This document shows, one piece after another, positions 13,201 through 28,300 of a stretch of DNA of 64,000 nucleotides (the first letter of the stretch is position 1; the number at the start of each line of letters is the position of its first letter). The notes under the pieces were generated by a model, which saw nothing but the letters and a program-made list of their open reading frames with translations, did not search any database and was not told the DNA's origin. The stretch covers positions 33,223,501 to 33,287,500 of the forward strand of contig NC_090698.1 of NCBI RefSeq assembly GCF_040954835.1, read 5' to 3'. The position numbers and the translations under genes are program-made. Source of the stretch: Lepisosteus oculatus (Eukaryota > Chordata > Actinopteri > Semionotiformes > Lepisosteidae).

Positions 13201-16200
13201 AAGATGACGAAGAATAAAATTAAATTCATAAACTATCGATGTATGGTACTCAGAGCTGTACAGCTCAAAAAACTTATTGTTTGAATGCCTGTTATGTATA
13301 TAACTGTGAAATAAGAAATTTATGATGGAAGTAAGGTTTATACTGATAATTTGGGAACAAAATCAGGCTAATTACATTTTACGTTGTACGAGTCATTTAA
13401 AATAATTATTGAACCATGTTTTTATTTAAAGTCCCAATTTATTACTGTTTTTGTCTGTTTTGTGCAACGGGTGTTATTTTTTGTTAGAGGAGCTTCCTGA
13501 GGGCTTCAGTCAAAAAATGCAAGAAGAGAATCAAAAAAAGAAGCCTAAGTTTCAGCCACCTCCAGAGAAGAAAGAACAGGCACGTACTGAAGTGAGACAG
13601 ACCAGTGCGAAGCAGGAAAAACTGGTAAGTTCTTAACCCTCACCATGAAAACTCATGCTGATCATTACCCACTGAGCTCATGGTTACTGTGAATTTTCAA
13701 GTAACACATTACGTTTTTGCTGTCTTTTTTTTCTTCCTTAGAAAAAATTAACCAGTGTTATAATTTCAGGACTAAAATATTTTCTATTTTATCTACCTGA
13801 AAACAGTAATTTTTATTATAAATCTGGAATTACCTTATACAAGATTTGATTTAAGTAAAATATATGGATCATTGAACTGGACTTCTACAAAAGTGTTCTT
13901 ATTCAACCCCAGTATACATTATGAACATTATGATTACTTCAATGCTTTAGCTATAGGGAATACTGGTCCCATCCATTCATCTTGCACGCATAGGATGAGC
14001 TTGTAATTCATAGAAGTAATCTAGAGTGAAATGTTTACAGTTTAATGTGTAAAATGGACCAAGAGTTGACAATGTGCCACTCTTTCTTAGTGCCAAAGAT
14101 GAAACACAGAAGAAGGCATATATTTTTTTTTAAAGACTGCTTTTTTAACTTTGAGGGATTGAGCAAATATTTTTAATGTACATCTTAATGCAGTGTCTGT
14201 TCTAGAATCTTTTTGAGATCTTAATTTGTTTGGTAAAGATAGCAAACATTTTATTTATGTAGTGAAACTGACTTTCACACACAAACATTTATCTTTTTAT
14301 TTTTTTGCTAATGAAAGTATTTGTATGTTCTAGAAAGCTATATAAAACATTATGTTGTCATGAGAATGCATCTCTCTTCAGATGTGCATATTTTACACAC
14401 TGCCTTATTTTCATACACACCTATTATGAAAGTTTTAATTATGTACCTTAAATCAAGAGGAACATACTCTGCAAAGACTCAGTATGTCCCTATAACAATT
14501 CCAGACCTGATCAAGAAATTGGAAATTAGATGCAATGCTATCTAACGCATAACTATACAGAGCATATTGTCATTTTATTGCTTCACTTCTAATGTCTTCA
14601 TTACAGAACAGGTGAACAGACCACTTTGTATTATAAACAGCAAATGAGGACCCATATAACTAGTTGTCATTTAACATCATTTGTAACACAATGGTAGTTC
14701 TTTAATGTTCTGCACTTTTCTGTTTGTACAACTTTCAGTGTTTCAATGTCAAATTATGACATAAATGATTGACTGCGATTTTGTAACGCTTTGTAAACTA
14801 AAAACATAAAACAACCATTCAGTTTCTTTCTAGTCATGTTTAATTTATAAGTTGTGATGTATACTGTAGGTACAATGTTTTCTACAAGTGTTATTTCTAA
14901 AACCTAGAAATGTTCACCTCATCTTAAATTAATGAAAAATGACTTGAAGTTATGGAGCTTGGGTTTCCTTTGGGTGCTTTGACTTCCTCTTACAGCCAAT
15001 TCAGTTCAAAAACATACTGGAAGGTTAATTGGCTTTTGGGAAAAGTAGCCCTGGTGTGAGTGTGTTTCCTTGCGATGGACTGGCATGCCTTCTAAAGTGT
15101 ATCATTGCTTGTACCCGTTGTTTGCCATGATAGGCTCTAGCCTATCCGCAACCCTGTATAAAATGAACTGGTAAGAAAATAAATGTATGGATGACTTACT
15201 CAGATTCTGTAAATGAAATCAAGTGCTGTGACTCTTTAGTGAGTGAGTGTTAATTTGATTAATTGTTAATTGTAAACGTATTATTTTGAAATTTAACAAC
15301 ACATTTAGTAGCACAAAATGTTCAATTTTCCTTTAAAAAATAATAATAGTTTACTTCCTCTTTTAGTTCAGAGCTTTAGTTTAATGCATTTGTAATTTAT
15401 AGTATAAACCCTCATATCATATTGCAGTCTTCTTGTTGTGTCATATTGAGAGAAATTAGGCAATGAAGTGGTTTACTATATCATTATTAATGAACATGTT
15501 ATTAATGCATGTATGAATGTTATTAATGTATATAGAATTTGTGTACTACAGTAAATATGTTATCTTCGCAAGAACATCATTCAGTTAACTATGACTTTAA
15601 TTTCTTTAACTTACTGTAGATTCAGTTGAAATATGTGCTTTAACCTGATTCACTCAAAATTATTCATTTTAAGTCCTGTTTCAGTGAATCTCCTAAAAAA
15701 CTGCAAATGAAATGGAAATTTAGTGGGCTTATTTTTGTATTGGTACTTAATTCAATCTGTGGCTTTTGTGAACAACAGACACATGTGAAAGAGGAGAGTG
15801 TAACTATGAAGGAGTGGATATTGAGATATGCTGAGCAGTCCAGTGAAGATGATGATGAGAAAGCAGAGTGTGGAAAATCCGCAAAGAATCCAGAGGAGGA
15901 GGCAAAATTTGATCCTGTGAGTTTCTGACCAGTGAAATGCTAAGAGATATGAGAAGGTGCAATGTGATCTTTCTTCGTTTTGTTATCTGATTGATTAAGA
16001 ACAGTTACAAACAGCTGATCTGGGATCACTCAGCTTAGGCAATTCACAGGAATGAAAATGTCCAGTTACCTGCACCTCTGTGACATCAGTGACAGACCTC
16101 TTGCTTCTCCAATCAAAAGGTGTCAGATGACAAATGGCTCTACATGCCAGATTTTTGGTGGAGCATGGTTGTGTTCCTTTGTTTTGCGATCTTACAATAA

Positions 16201-19200
16201 TTGCTGATTTCATATTAATATCACACGGAGAAGAAAATGTTCACAAAAAAATGTTATATCTTTCTTAAAATAGCAAGGGGATCATTTAGTGAGAAATAAC
16301 AACACCTGAAGCAGCCCATCCCCATCTCAGATTTTAATCAGTCTTGCTATAGATTGTGAGGTCTCTGTTGTGTATTTTGAACAGAATGATCGGTACCTGT
16401 TGCTGACAGCTCAGCTTTTGGATGCGAAGGAATTAGCAGCTTCTGCAAAGCAGAAAAGGGACAAACAAGGGCAAAGAACAGCTCAGGACAGAATAAGGAT
16501 CATACAGCAGGGTAAGCTGGGTCTGAATCAGTTCATAACCTTCAATACTTTTAGTAAGCTTACAATCAAACATTTTGTTTTATACAAATCATACTTTGAC
16601 CTTGCATGTTAATTTGTGTGTTGGAATGGTGAGGTGAAAGAGGAGTGAGGTAATAATAATTCCTAGAATTTTCATAATGATTTCCTTCCCCATGGGTCTT
16701 GGAGAGCTTTACCCTCTGAATGCACACTCATCTTTGTGATGTCTCAGTCATTGACTGCGAACAGACCCACTCCACAGCTACCAGGTAGAGAAGGGAGACA
16801 TTGCTTCACGCGTTTACCAATGGAGCAACGTTCAGTAGGCCAGATTGTAAATAAAAACAAACCCAAGATTAATTTTGCAAGAACACTTGGGTTAATAGCC
16901 ATATTTTTCAAAAAAAGTGCCATGAGATTATGAATGACCATGTAGCCAGGAACTGTCTTTCACATATCATTCAAATGACACCACTTCTTACAACATATTG
17001 TCCCAGTCCTCATACTAGGACATTGCTTTTGGAAATTGTCCTACAGATACTATTGCACCTGCACACGTTGCAACTGTCTGGTTTGCCCTGGAGGACTTTC
17101 ATCTCAGTTCTGACCAGGCCCAGTTTTTACTAAGCTTCTGAGATCTGATGAGATCAAGCTAAAAGGTAGTAAGGCTGCCTTCAAATCTTAAAAAGTAACT
17201 AAGGAAATGTGCTGCTAAATTTTGAAAAAATAATAGATTTCAAGTCTTTGATGTACATCAATAATGAGCAACAAAAGATGGCTTTTTAAAGAACAGTATC
17301 TCTGAAATCACCCAATTTTTATCCTGCAAGAGCACATTATAAAATGTTGCTTTCAATGGATTTTTTATTGACTTGTTTTTTCTACTATTTAGAAATGAAG
17401 CCCTTAGAATCTCATCCTATGTTCAATCCAGCAATTAAATTGACAGATGTGCCGAAAGAAGGAAAAAAATTGGCTCCACCTCTTGAGGGAAAAGATGACT
17501 TTAACTTTAATTTGTTGGAAAAGGCACAAGCAGCTCCTCAAGAAAAGGGTAAGAAAAGTATTCTAATAAAAAAATAAAACCTAAATCCATATTGCTTTAA
17601 GGTGAGAAAGCCATAGGTTTACTTTATATCATTACATATTTAGAAATAGTTATATTTCCCCTTGTATTGACCAAAAGTAGACATTTTATTTCTCTGAAAT
17701 ATTAGGTATCTATCTCCAAATGGTGAAGATTCACACATTTTCAATATAACCAATTATTTTTTGTAGTTATTTCTTGCTTTTGAGACAAGTATTCCTAATG
17801 CTTATTAATAACTAAATTCAGTACAAACAAGAATTTGCTTTTGTTCACTCCAAAAGTATTTGTTCCTAGTTTTGTGGAGAGTAAAAAATCTATTCCTTAG
17901 TTTGGAACCAGGAAATTGCATGTTAAATACAAGTAGGAAAAACAGAAGGTGTCAAAGTCTAAGAAGTTACCAGTGTCTTTTGGCTTTGAGTAGAAGTCAT
18001 AATGGTAATGAGAACTATTATTTATTATTTCAAGAATATGTTCAAGACTGTGGAAAATGTTTGAAAGAGTTTTGCATGTAACATAACAGATCGAAGTATA
18101 ACTCTTGAAACATTTTCCACACTGTAAAGTTTAAATCATTCATCAACCAAACAAAAAATTCAGTGAAGATTTTAATGTCTTTTATACCTGTTATTAATAG
18201 AAGGAAGAAAAAAGTTTCTTAACTGCGAAAGCATAATTATATTATATAAATCATCACCCCATGCTGTTCCCAACCTAGAATTACTATCAAGCACTGATTG
18301 ATTCTGTTTCTCTCTTCATTCCTAAGAAGTGCCATCTTTAAACTTGAATATTAATATATATTTATTTATACTTAATTATTGCTGGAGTATTAAGTCATGT
18401 TAATGCTGTTTATAATGTTTCTATTCACCCTGCAGTGAAAAAAAATGAACCCAAAGATATAAGGAACTTTGACTATACGGCAAGGAGCTGGACTGGCAAA
18501 TCTCCCAAACAGTTTCTGATTGACTGGTGCAGAAAAAACCTCCCCAAAAGCCCACCTCCTTCTTTCCAAAAGGTGCCAGCTGGTAGATATTGGAGATCCA
18601 GGTGTGTGTGTTTCATTGTCTGCAAAACAGAATACTACTCCTTCTCTGTAAAATTACAGTCTTTGTGCAAATTTCCAGGACATTGTGGGAAAATTTCATA
18701 TTTGCCACCAAGGAAACTGACAGCTCTAGTACTTTTATGTAATATCAAGGATCGAGTTGAGCACTTCTTATACTATGTGTGTTTAGATCCAGTTAGGCTA
18801 TTTGCATTAGTAAACTTTCAAGGCCTAAATCTGTCCTTGAAGCTGACTGTGGTTATTATCACCCCTCAGCATTCAGATACAAAAATGTATTGGGTTTTCC
18901 AATAAATAATAATATTAATACAGTAAACTTCATATATGGGATTGGATAAAATACATTATTTGGCCAAACCCTCTACTCTAGCTCAGATTTTTCTTTAACA
19001 GAGATTTCTTCTCTCTGCTTAGTGGAAACCTGTTATTAACCAAAGGCTTTGTAATTGTCTATGTCATATATTACCAGCTCATATCTAATAATGCACAGTG
19101 CTTTGTTTATAGGTTTAATATCTCAGCCTCTCCTTGAAAATCAGGATTTTTCTCTTAGCCTCTTGCAAAATGATGACCATTACATTAATAGTAGGATCAA

Positions 19201-19350
19201 CCACTCTTTCATTTTTTCTTCTCCAGGGTTCGAGTTCAGAAGTCGAGTGATGATGTTTTAGAAGTATGCCCTACAATTCTTACTGAAGACAGCATGCAGG
19301 CCCAGCACCTGGGAGCCACTCTGGCACTTTACAGCTTAGTCAAGGGACAG
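7217..19350 (+). CDS. DHX29: DHX29 exons 1-10: N-terminal 40S-binding region
   Basis: Residues 1-445. A basic, low-complexity start (Lys, Ala, Ser rich) is followed by a UBA-like segment in exon 4 (about 120-163, with [15 protein letters not shown]), a charged coiled stretch with [11 protein letters not shown] in exon 6, LLDAKE in exon 7, and the conserved block [19 protein letters not shown] plus a dsRBD-like segment in exons 9-10 (about 350-445, with [11 protein letters not shown]). Exon 5 uses the first AG of TTAGAG: starting at 13488 keeps frame, starting two bases later does not. This region is specific to DHX29 among DExH helicases and contacts the ribosome in the family. Confidence 0.9.
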
Positions 19351-22300
19351 GTAAGGCAAGTCCATTTTTGTAAACCTTAAGTAAATCTTTAATGTTCTGA
19401 AAAAGAGTTGTTGTAAAAGTAAGAATAGATTCTGTTGCACCTGTCTGTTACCTCATCTAGTGCACTATAGTGTGACTTCCCAGTGTGGAGTTTCTTGGAA
19501 TATCTTCTTCACAATTCTTGAAAGTAGCAGTTAATAAAGTATACACAAACAAGAGCAGAAAAATATTAGGTCAAATCAACTTATAATTAATCTCCCTGTG
19601 ATATATGATCAGTTTGTTGTCAGTATTCTATTATGTGTCAAATAAAAGATGCACAAAGCTGCCACTGTGATGTCTTTTGGAATTGTTCTTTTTCAGTGGT
19701 AAATAGAACTAAGTGTAGCAGCTAATTTTTAACTTAGTTTAGATTAACTCAGATTAGTTTAATTCTTAATCAAGCAGTTGCATCAGTTGTTAGTTGAACT
19801 CATCATGTCCAGTCAGATCATTGTACAAATTGTGATTATAATGTTTCTCTTGAACTTAAACTATTACCATTTTATTTTTAGTCAGTTCATCAGCTGCTGC
19901 CACCCACATACAGGAATGTTTGGCTGGAATGGCAAGACAATGAGAAGAAAGAAGAGGAACACAGCAAATCGGAAATTAACAAGCCAAGGGATCAGTTCAT
20001 TTCCAGGCTGCTTAGCAGGCTGAAACAGCAGCAGACACAAAGTCAAAAGCAATCACAACCTAGCCAAAGCGCCTCTGAAACAGGGGAGGAGCCAGAGGAT
20101 TCCTGGGAAGATCTGATATCTGCAGAAGAGGAACCAGGCAAGCAGTCCGTCTCTAGCTCTGGCTGTGGGAAAATGGAGTCCGTCAGAACTCAGTTCCTCT
20201 CCCTGAGGGACTCTTCATTGGCCAAGAAACTGCTGAGGGACAGAGAGCAGCTGCCTGTGTTCCAGCACAAAGACCGGGTACTGGACATGGTGCGGAGACA
20301 TCGTGTGGTGGTGGTGGCAGGAGAGACGGGCAGTGGGAAGAGTACCCAGATACCCCAGTTTATCCTGGAAGACCTGCTGATAGGTGGTTCTGAAGCCAAG
20401 TACTGTAATATTGTATGTACTCAGCCACGCCGAATCTCCGCAATGAGCTTGGCTACCAGGGTGTCCCAGGAGTTGGGCTGTGAAGACGGGCCAGGAGCAA
20501 GGGTGAGGTTATCTAAGCTGTACTGCAAAACACAAAAAAGGTTTATCTATTTTTATGTACGAAATGGAGAGCAAAGAGGAGAAACAAATTATTCATCTTT
20601 AAGAACTTTTATTTCCTAAGCAGAATTTACATGCTAAAAAATAAATGTGTGCATCTGTTGAAGCAGGTTCTAACTAAGTGAAAATTGAGAAATATTTTTC
20701 TGCTTGGGGACAATTTGAAGATGGCAAAGGCAAATGTTTGCCTCTAGCTGGGTTGTTTGATGTTTCTAATGTTTTTATGAAAGTGTGAGTTCAGAGAAGA
20801 GCCTAGAACAGATTTACAGTTTCGCTTCTGAATTATTCAGTTTTAAGTTTATGTAAACATGAACCCAGCTTATTTGTTACTGACCTTCATATTTATTATT
20901 TACTCTGTCATGGAAACTGATAATTGAGTAGATGATATGCCCACTTAAAATGGGAAAGCATTTTATCTTGATTAGTCTTAAAGGGTGCTTTAACAGAGCC
21001 CACAGCAATAAAATGTTATTGTATAATATAAGTATACATATGCTTTTTTTCAGACTTCACTCTGTGGCTACCAGATCAGAATGGAGTCTAAATGCGGAGA
21101 TTCTACAAAGCTGCTGTATTGTACCACTGGTGTACTACTGAGGAAACTACAGATTGACAGTCTTCTGAGCTCTGTCTCACATGTCATTGTTGATGAGGTA
21201 AACAGCAGGGCTTTTTCTGTACAGTCATACCCCAGTTTATATAATTTAACTACAATGAAGGCACTAAAAATTTCAAGGTGGTGCTTAGTACACCTGGATG
21301 ACTCAAAATGTCCTTCATTTAAATTGCAATTAGACTGAAGTCATGTTTCTCAGCACCTCCTATCAATTATGTAAAACCATTATAGTAACCCTAACTATGG
21401 ATGGCACTGTACTTGAATTTCAATCTCAATTGGAACACCATGGGGGTGATATTTGAACCAGGTTTGACGTTTGACTCGTATGTGCGAAATATTGTAAAAT
21501 ATTCTTTGGACTCAAAAATATCACCAGACTATGTCCTATGTTTTTGATAACTGAATCAACACTTTCATCTTCTCTCGAATTAATTACTGTAACGCCCTAC
21601 TCTCTGGGTTATCTAAATTCACACTGAACAAACTCCAGTATGTCCAGAATTTGGCAGACAAAAGTCTGACCAGGTCTAGTGCAAGTGATCACATTACTCC
21701 TATCCTGGAGTCCATGTACTGGCTTTCTATCAGGATTTGTTTGGATTTCAAAATCCTCATTCTGATCCATAAAGCTCTACATGGCTTGGCAGCTCAGTAC
21801 CAGTCTGACTTCCGTCCTACTCCCTACCTTTGTTCATCTGCTTCTGGTCCCTGTCTGTTCCCCAAGCCTGGGTGACAGAGTCTTCTCCTGCTATGCCCCA
21901 AAGCTCTGGAATTATATCCCTGAGGATATCAGAGGGTCACCTACCCTGAGCACTTTCAAACCAAGACTCAAAACATTCTTCTTTAGAAGGACTTTTATTT
22001 AATTGGTTCTGTTTCTGCCCCTTTGTTTTCCTATTTTATTCCAAACCCTTATTGTAATTGTGTAATTCTACTGTCTCCTTTCATTGCTTTCTTTTCTTTA
22101 TACAAATGTAAACTGACAAATGTTTTTTCATTGGATTTATTAGGGAATATTAAAGTTATTTTCTTTCAGTTAATAGAACTACTGCCCCGATACTATGATA
22201 AAATTATAAGATCACAATTTACAGCTGATTTCAGGTAGCATTACACCATCACTTTTAATAACCACTTAATCCACTTCAGGGTAAAACTAGCTTAGAACCT

Positions 22301-25300
22301 GTCCGGAGTCCATCCATCGCAGGGCACACACAGACACAGACGTGCACACTCACACCTGGTCCAGTTATCCTAAAAGCCAATCAACCTACCAGCGTGTCTT
22401 TGGATTGTGAGAGGAAACTGAAGTACTCAGAGGAAACCTATGTGAACATGGAGAGAACATGCAAACCCAGTGCTACAAGGCAGGAATGCTAACCCCTGTG
22501 CCGCAACGCTACCCTAAATTGTTCACTTTAATTGCTAGCTTAACAACTACTTTAATGCCTTCTAAAAATCGTTTTGGCAGTTTGTTATATACTGTTCAAT
22601 TTAGCTCTTCTGCCTTGCATATGGAGTTTCTCAGGTATAACAAATCCTCTCTTTTTTTCAGGTTCATGAGCGAAGCGTCCAGTCAGATTTCTTACTCACC
22701 ATCCTGAGGGATATCTTACAGAAGCGCTCTGATCTTCACCTTATTCTCATGAGTGCCACTGTTGACTGTGACAAGTTTGCGACCTATTTTAGGCGCTGTC
22801 CTGTCATAAGCATCCCAGGGAGGACTTTTCCTGTGGACGTGAGTTATTAAACATGTGTTCTCATGTCTTGCCTTGAATTTGCAGTGCATATTTTATATAA
22901 AAAGATGTGATTTAGTAATTTAGTAGTAAAGACTGCAAAGTAACATTACTTCAGCATCTGCTTCTTTACTATTTAATTTAGAATGTTCTCATATGTACAG
23001 GTGTGAATATTTCTTTATAGTATTACTGTACTATAATGGGAGACCTCTAAGGAAATCCAAGTTTCTGCTACAAGTGTTGGGGGGTCAGGAGGTGGCATTC
23101 TTCCCACTTCTGTAATTTCAGTACCAATATCCCAGTAATGTGGCTGTTGGGAAGTTATACTGTAAAAGTCGCCATTCTTCAGATAAGACACCTTACTGAG
23201 CTCCTGGTCATTAAATATCCTATGACATATTATTAATTTTATGATTAGGGGTATTAACTGTTTCAGTCTGGCTAAATTTCACTTTGATCATGTATAGTCT
23301 AGCCTTCCTAAATTTCCCCCATAATAAATTAAATTGGCAAAGCAATTTCTCGCTTCTGATGTGCTATGTAGTGGGTTTTCTGGTGCATAATGGCTGATAT
23401 GTGTCATCCAGATGCGTGCACCAATGATGGATGTCCCTTCTCATGTTATGTGCTTTGCTATCCTTTAGGTTGAAAAGTGATATATAAATAAGAGGAGCTT
23501 TTGTTACTATTAATATTAACAACAATGATTCTTACTATAAGCCTCTAAATCGGAAGTAAAGACAACTATATTCTATACTATATTCTTTCTGATTTGGTAA
23601 CTTTTCTTATGATTGGGCAAGAAAAACCATTTTCAGTTTATGTATTAACATAGCGATAATGGTTCATTATAATACCATGGGGTTGTGAAATATTGGAGCT
23701 CTTGTACACACCAGTTTGTGGTGATTCAACACTCATGTTTTATCCTCTGTGACTAGGTGTTCCACCTTGAGGATGTGGTGGAGCATACTGGCTATGTGTT
23801 GGAGCAGGACTCTGACTATAGTCAAAAATTCCTGGAAGAAGAGGAAGAAATCAGTGTGACTGTCACAGGAAAAGGAGGAAGGACTGACGTACACCAGGTA
23901 ACTTCAGCATCTCGTATCTCTCTGTGGACACACAGCCAAACAGCATAGCCATTTAATTTTTAATAATTATCTTCTTTCTTTTCTTCCCGCCACTGGGCTG
24001 TTTCAGGAGTTCATTGTGAGAGACTTCGGGTGTGGCTGGGATGTAGGAGCTAACCTAGACAACTACTCCAACCGAACACGACACGCCATTCAGTACATGA
24101 ACCCCAACAAGATCAACATGGACCTCATCCTAGAGCTGCTGCTTTTCCTTGGTAAAGATAATGAGCTTTTAATTTTTCTTTAAAAAAAAATTAAGTATCC
24201 TCAAACAGTCATAGAAGCATTCATTTGAGATTTCAAACTTTTAAAACCTTAAGTATAATGGCAACAAAACAGAAAGTATGTTTTCACATCAAGAAGTGAC
24301 TCACATCAAGAGTGTTCTATATGGGCTTCAGTTATTAACAGTTGAATCTTGGTAATGTATTTTACTATTATATGTATTTCAAATTATGTTATAGTCTTTT
24401 TTTAAGTCTTAATAGTGATTAACTAGTTAACATGGCTTGTGCCTAAAGCAAAAGTGAAAGAGCAAATGTATTGGCTTTGCTGCAAAGACGGCTTCAGTGT
24501 AGAGCTGTGAGCCAAGTGGTACATGAAAAACTGCATGTTTTAGGACGGTGGTTCCCAACCTTTTTTGTTTTATGTACCCCCGCAGCAGTATGGCTCAAGT
24601 ACCCCCTCATCCACACCAAACCATTATGATCCTAAACTTAATTCATTTAAACTGGATATTATTAAACATTATTAATAATATTATTGAACTGGATATCATT
24701 ATAATGATTCACTTTCAACCAAAAGACCAATTGTTGTTACTGTGGGTGAAAAAACAGAGTCAGATTCACCAAGTAGATTCATCTCCCTTTAATGAGACAC
24801 CAGAGCTTGTTTGTCTTTCAAAAGTTTTGACAGTTCTGGGGGCAGTGTGGCCATGGCTGTAATCAGGCTGTTCTCCACATTGGGTCTGTTCCTCTGCTTG
24901 GTTTTGATCTGAGTCAAAGCTGAGACAGCCACTTCACACGAGTAAGTAGATCCAAAGGGTAAAAGTTCATTAAGTGCATATCTCACCAGCTCAGGGTATT
25001 CCTTTTCCACATCACACCAGAACTGTGTCAGTCTTTTCTGCATGTTTCATCTTTAACCCACAGTCTGAGGACACATCTGTCTGATGTTCCTGCACTCTGG
25101 CAGGAAGGCTGCTGCTGCTCTTAGTCACACTGAAGGGGTTCCTGACCCAGTCCAGTTTAGCAGACCTGCTTTCAATGTTACTGAAGGACTCAGTAAGAGC
25201 TCAACTCACCCGTGGTTGGGAATCACTGTTTTAGGGTCTGCATCTGTGTATATTTAAAATAAAATAAAACTGAACTGATGCCACTTAATCCAGTACAAGT

Positions 25301-28300
25301 GCTGACTGCATATCTCATGAACATGTCTTGAACATTTAAAAATAAGTGTTGTTTCCTTTGGTGCAGATAAGGCTCCTCAGTTCAGAGGTGTGGATGGTGC
25401 TGTTTTGATTTTCTTGCCGGGCCTAGCTCACATTCAGCAGCTCTATGACATCTTGTCAACAGACAAAAGATTTCGGATGAAAGAAAGGTAATTTTCCATG
25501 TACTTCTCAAAATAATGTTTCTTTCATTTATAGATGTATTCGAACATTTGATTTGTAAGGTATTACTCAGATTTTGAGACTAATATCTAATGTTTTATGG
25601 AACAGTGGTCAGAGGAAGCAAAGCTTTCTTTTCAAACCAGAAAAAATAAATCCAGCTTTTCCTGTGTTGCATGAAAGCTGTTTTGTGTCATGAATAAATG
25701 TACAGTAGTGTTAGAGATGTAATGTTTTGTTAATGCTGCAGGTATAAACTGGTTCCTCTTCACTCCACTCTTTCGTCTCAAGACCAAGCTGCAGCATTTA
25801 CATTACCCCCTCCTGGTGTCAGGAAGGTATTGTTATTTGATTTCTCTCCTGCACTTTTTGTAATGTGTAATTTATATTTTGTAGATGGATTGAGGTACTC
25901 ACCTTTTTTGCAATTTATACTAAATCATGCTTTTTAGAAATCTGTACCAATTACATAAATCATGTCCATTTAACTAATATGAGAAGCTGAAGGTTAGATC
26001 CTGTTTTTGATGCCAACGTTTTGCAAATCAGTATTTTGTAGTCGAGATCTCTGATCTGACAAGCCATTGTGGTCTTGGATTTATTTCAGATAGTGCTGTC
26101 TACCAATATTGCAGAAACGGGAGTCACAATACCTGATGTTGTTTTTGTCATCGACTCTGGAAAGACCAAAGAAAACAGGTAGAATATAATGTGTATTCAA
26201 ACTGTTGTCATTTCTACTAACAATCATGTTCTTCTGAGCATTACTGTGGATTTAATGCACTTCCATTAATGTACAATAGCTAATATAAATTACAGATTGT
26301 GTAATGGTTTTGGCTTGCTGATGAATGAGTATGTGATATGTATGTTGCCTCATACATTGTGGTGTGAAAGACTAAAACACTGTCTCCAACAAATGCCATA
26401 CGCATTCCTCACTTTCCTGGGGCCCAGGTACCATGAGAGCAGTCAGATGAGCTCATTGGTGGAGACCTTCGTAAGTAAGGCCAGTGCCCTCCAGAGACAG
26501 GGTCGTGCCGGGCGCGTCAGGGAAGGCTTCTGTTTCCGCCTCTTCACAAAAGAAAGGTAAGCCTCTTTTTGCTAATTTAATGCAGCCAAACTGGGCAAAC
26601 ACAGTTGAGTTTCTCTGAAGTGTGGCCATTCATACATCATTGAAGAAAATGACTGAAACTCAAAAGTATTGTTAGCTCATATGGTAGAATGTTCTGTTGC
26701 ACTTTAGGTTTGGTATCGACTTGTAGTGAATATTATAGCCCAGCAGATGGCACTGTCTTAAAGACAACCTGCTGAGCCTTGCCTCTGTCTAGCAAAGTGA
26801 CAAAAAAAAAACTTTAAGAAATGCTTTAAAAATAATTAACGAAATACAGTTGTGCATGACCTTAGTATTGATTTAAATAAATTTTAAATTAACTGAAATA
26901 TGTATTTTCATGTTCCATGTCTGTTGATCCATTTCTTGTATTATGTCTTTAAATACAGGAAGCGCACACAAAATGACAATGAAAACATACTTCTTATGTT
27001 ATGTAATATGTAAATTGTTTGGCACAGTTCTTGCTTTAAGGTTCTCACAGATTCGTTTATTAACCGTATAGTCTGCTGGTTGTGGACTTCTGTGTTTCTG
27101 CAGATATGAAGGCTTTGTAGATTACTCTGTGCCAGAAATTCTGCGAGTTCCTTTGGAAGAGCTCTGTCTGCATATTATGGTAACACATTTTACGGTTGAT
27201 TTTCACTTTCCATACATTAAGACTTTGTATTTCATGATTGCTCTCTAAAATGTGTTTGGTGTTTGATTTGCTCTATCTAAGAAGAGTTGGTTTTAAATGC
27301 GCTGCATTGTTTGTATGTTTTAACCGTGTCCGTGTGGATTTTCTTTGGTTGCTCCAGTTTCCTTCCAGTCCAAAGACATTCTGGTTGGTTAAAGCTGGCA
27401 TCACACTACACGACTTTTCCTAGGATTTTCAGTCATAGCCTTCATTTACATAATCGTAAGAAAATCCCAGCGAGTTGTAGAGAGACGCAGCGCACGCCCA
27501 TTACCGTCAGTTTTGTAGTGTGACACCCCGAGCGACTTAGTCATAGCGCTCTTAACAGCTCTTAACCTTAAACAGGTTTGGTTTTCTCAGAGTGCATCAC
27601 AAGTTGCAGGGGTGGGCTCTTGTGTCTGTGACAGTCAACAGCCAATGAGATCTCAACCGGAAGTACAATGCATACAATGCGAATGCAAGGAAAGAAGGAA
27701 AGCGAGTGTTTTGGACTGTGCAAATGAAGGAGAGGCTCGTCGAACTTTGGAGCCAGCACAGATGTCTGTTCGATGTTTTGTGTTTGTTGTTTGTTTACTT
27801 TCGTGCAGTGCTCCTCCTCTTATTCCGGTGTGCTCCACGTTGATTAGTTGCCAAAAGGAGGCGACCTTGCGGTACTTTCGCGGTATAATGCAAGATTTGG
27901 AACTGTGATGAAAAGTCATGAGGGAATCGTGTAATTAGTCACCCTGTAATTCCTAGTTATATAATTTGACACCTTCTAGGACAGAAAAGGCAGCATGATT
28001 CAGCAACTGCACTCATTACATTTGACATGCTTTCCAACTAGAAGTCGTGTCGAGTCATGTAGCGTGACAAATACTTAACTGGCTTTGGGGGAAACTGGCC
28101 CTGCTGTGAGTGTGTGTGTGTCTGCCCTTGTGCCCTTGCTTGCCGGGATATCTGTATTGCATAAATTGGCTAGAAAAAAAATGGATGAATGCTACAGTAA
28201 GACATGAATCCTGCCTGTTTTACAGAATTCCTGTTTGTTATTCCTTGCAGAAGTGTGAGTACGGCTCTCCTGAGGAGTTCCTGTCTCGATCTCTGGATCC

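Noticed and set aside
18435..18905. 156-codon plus-strand ORF
   Set aside because: Only its first part is DHX29 exon 9; after the donor at 18602 it is intron read-through.
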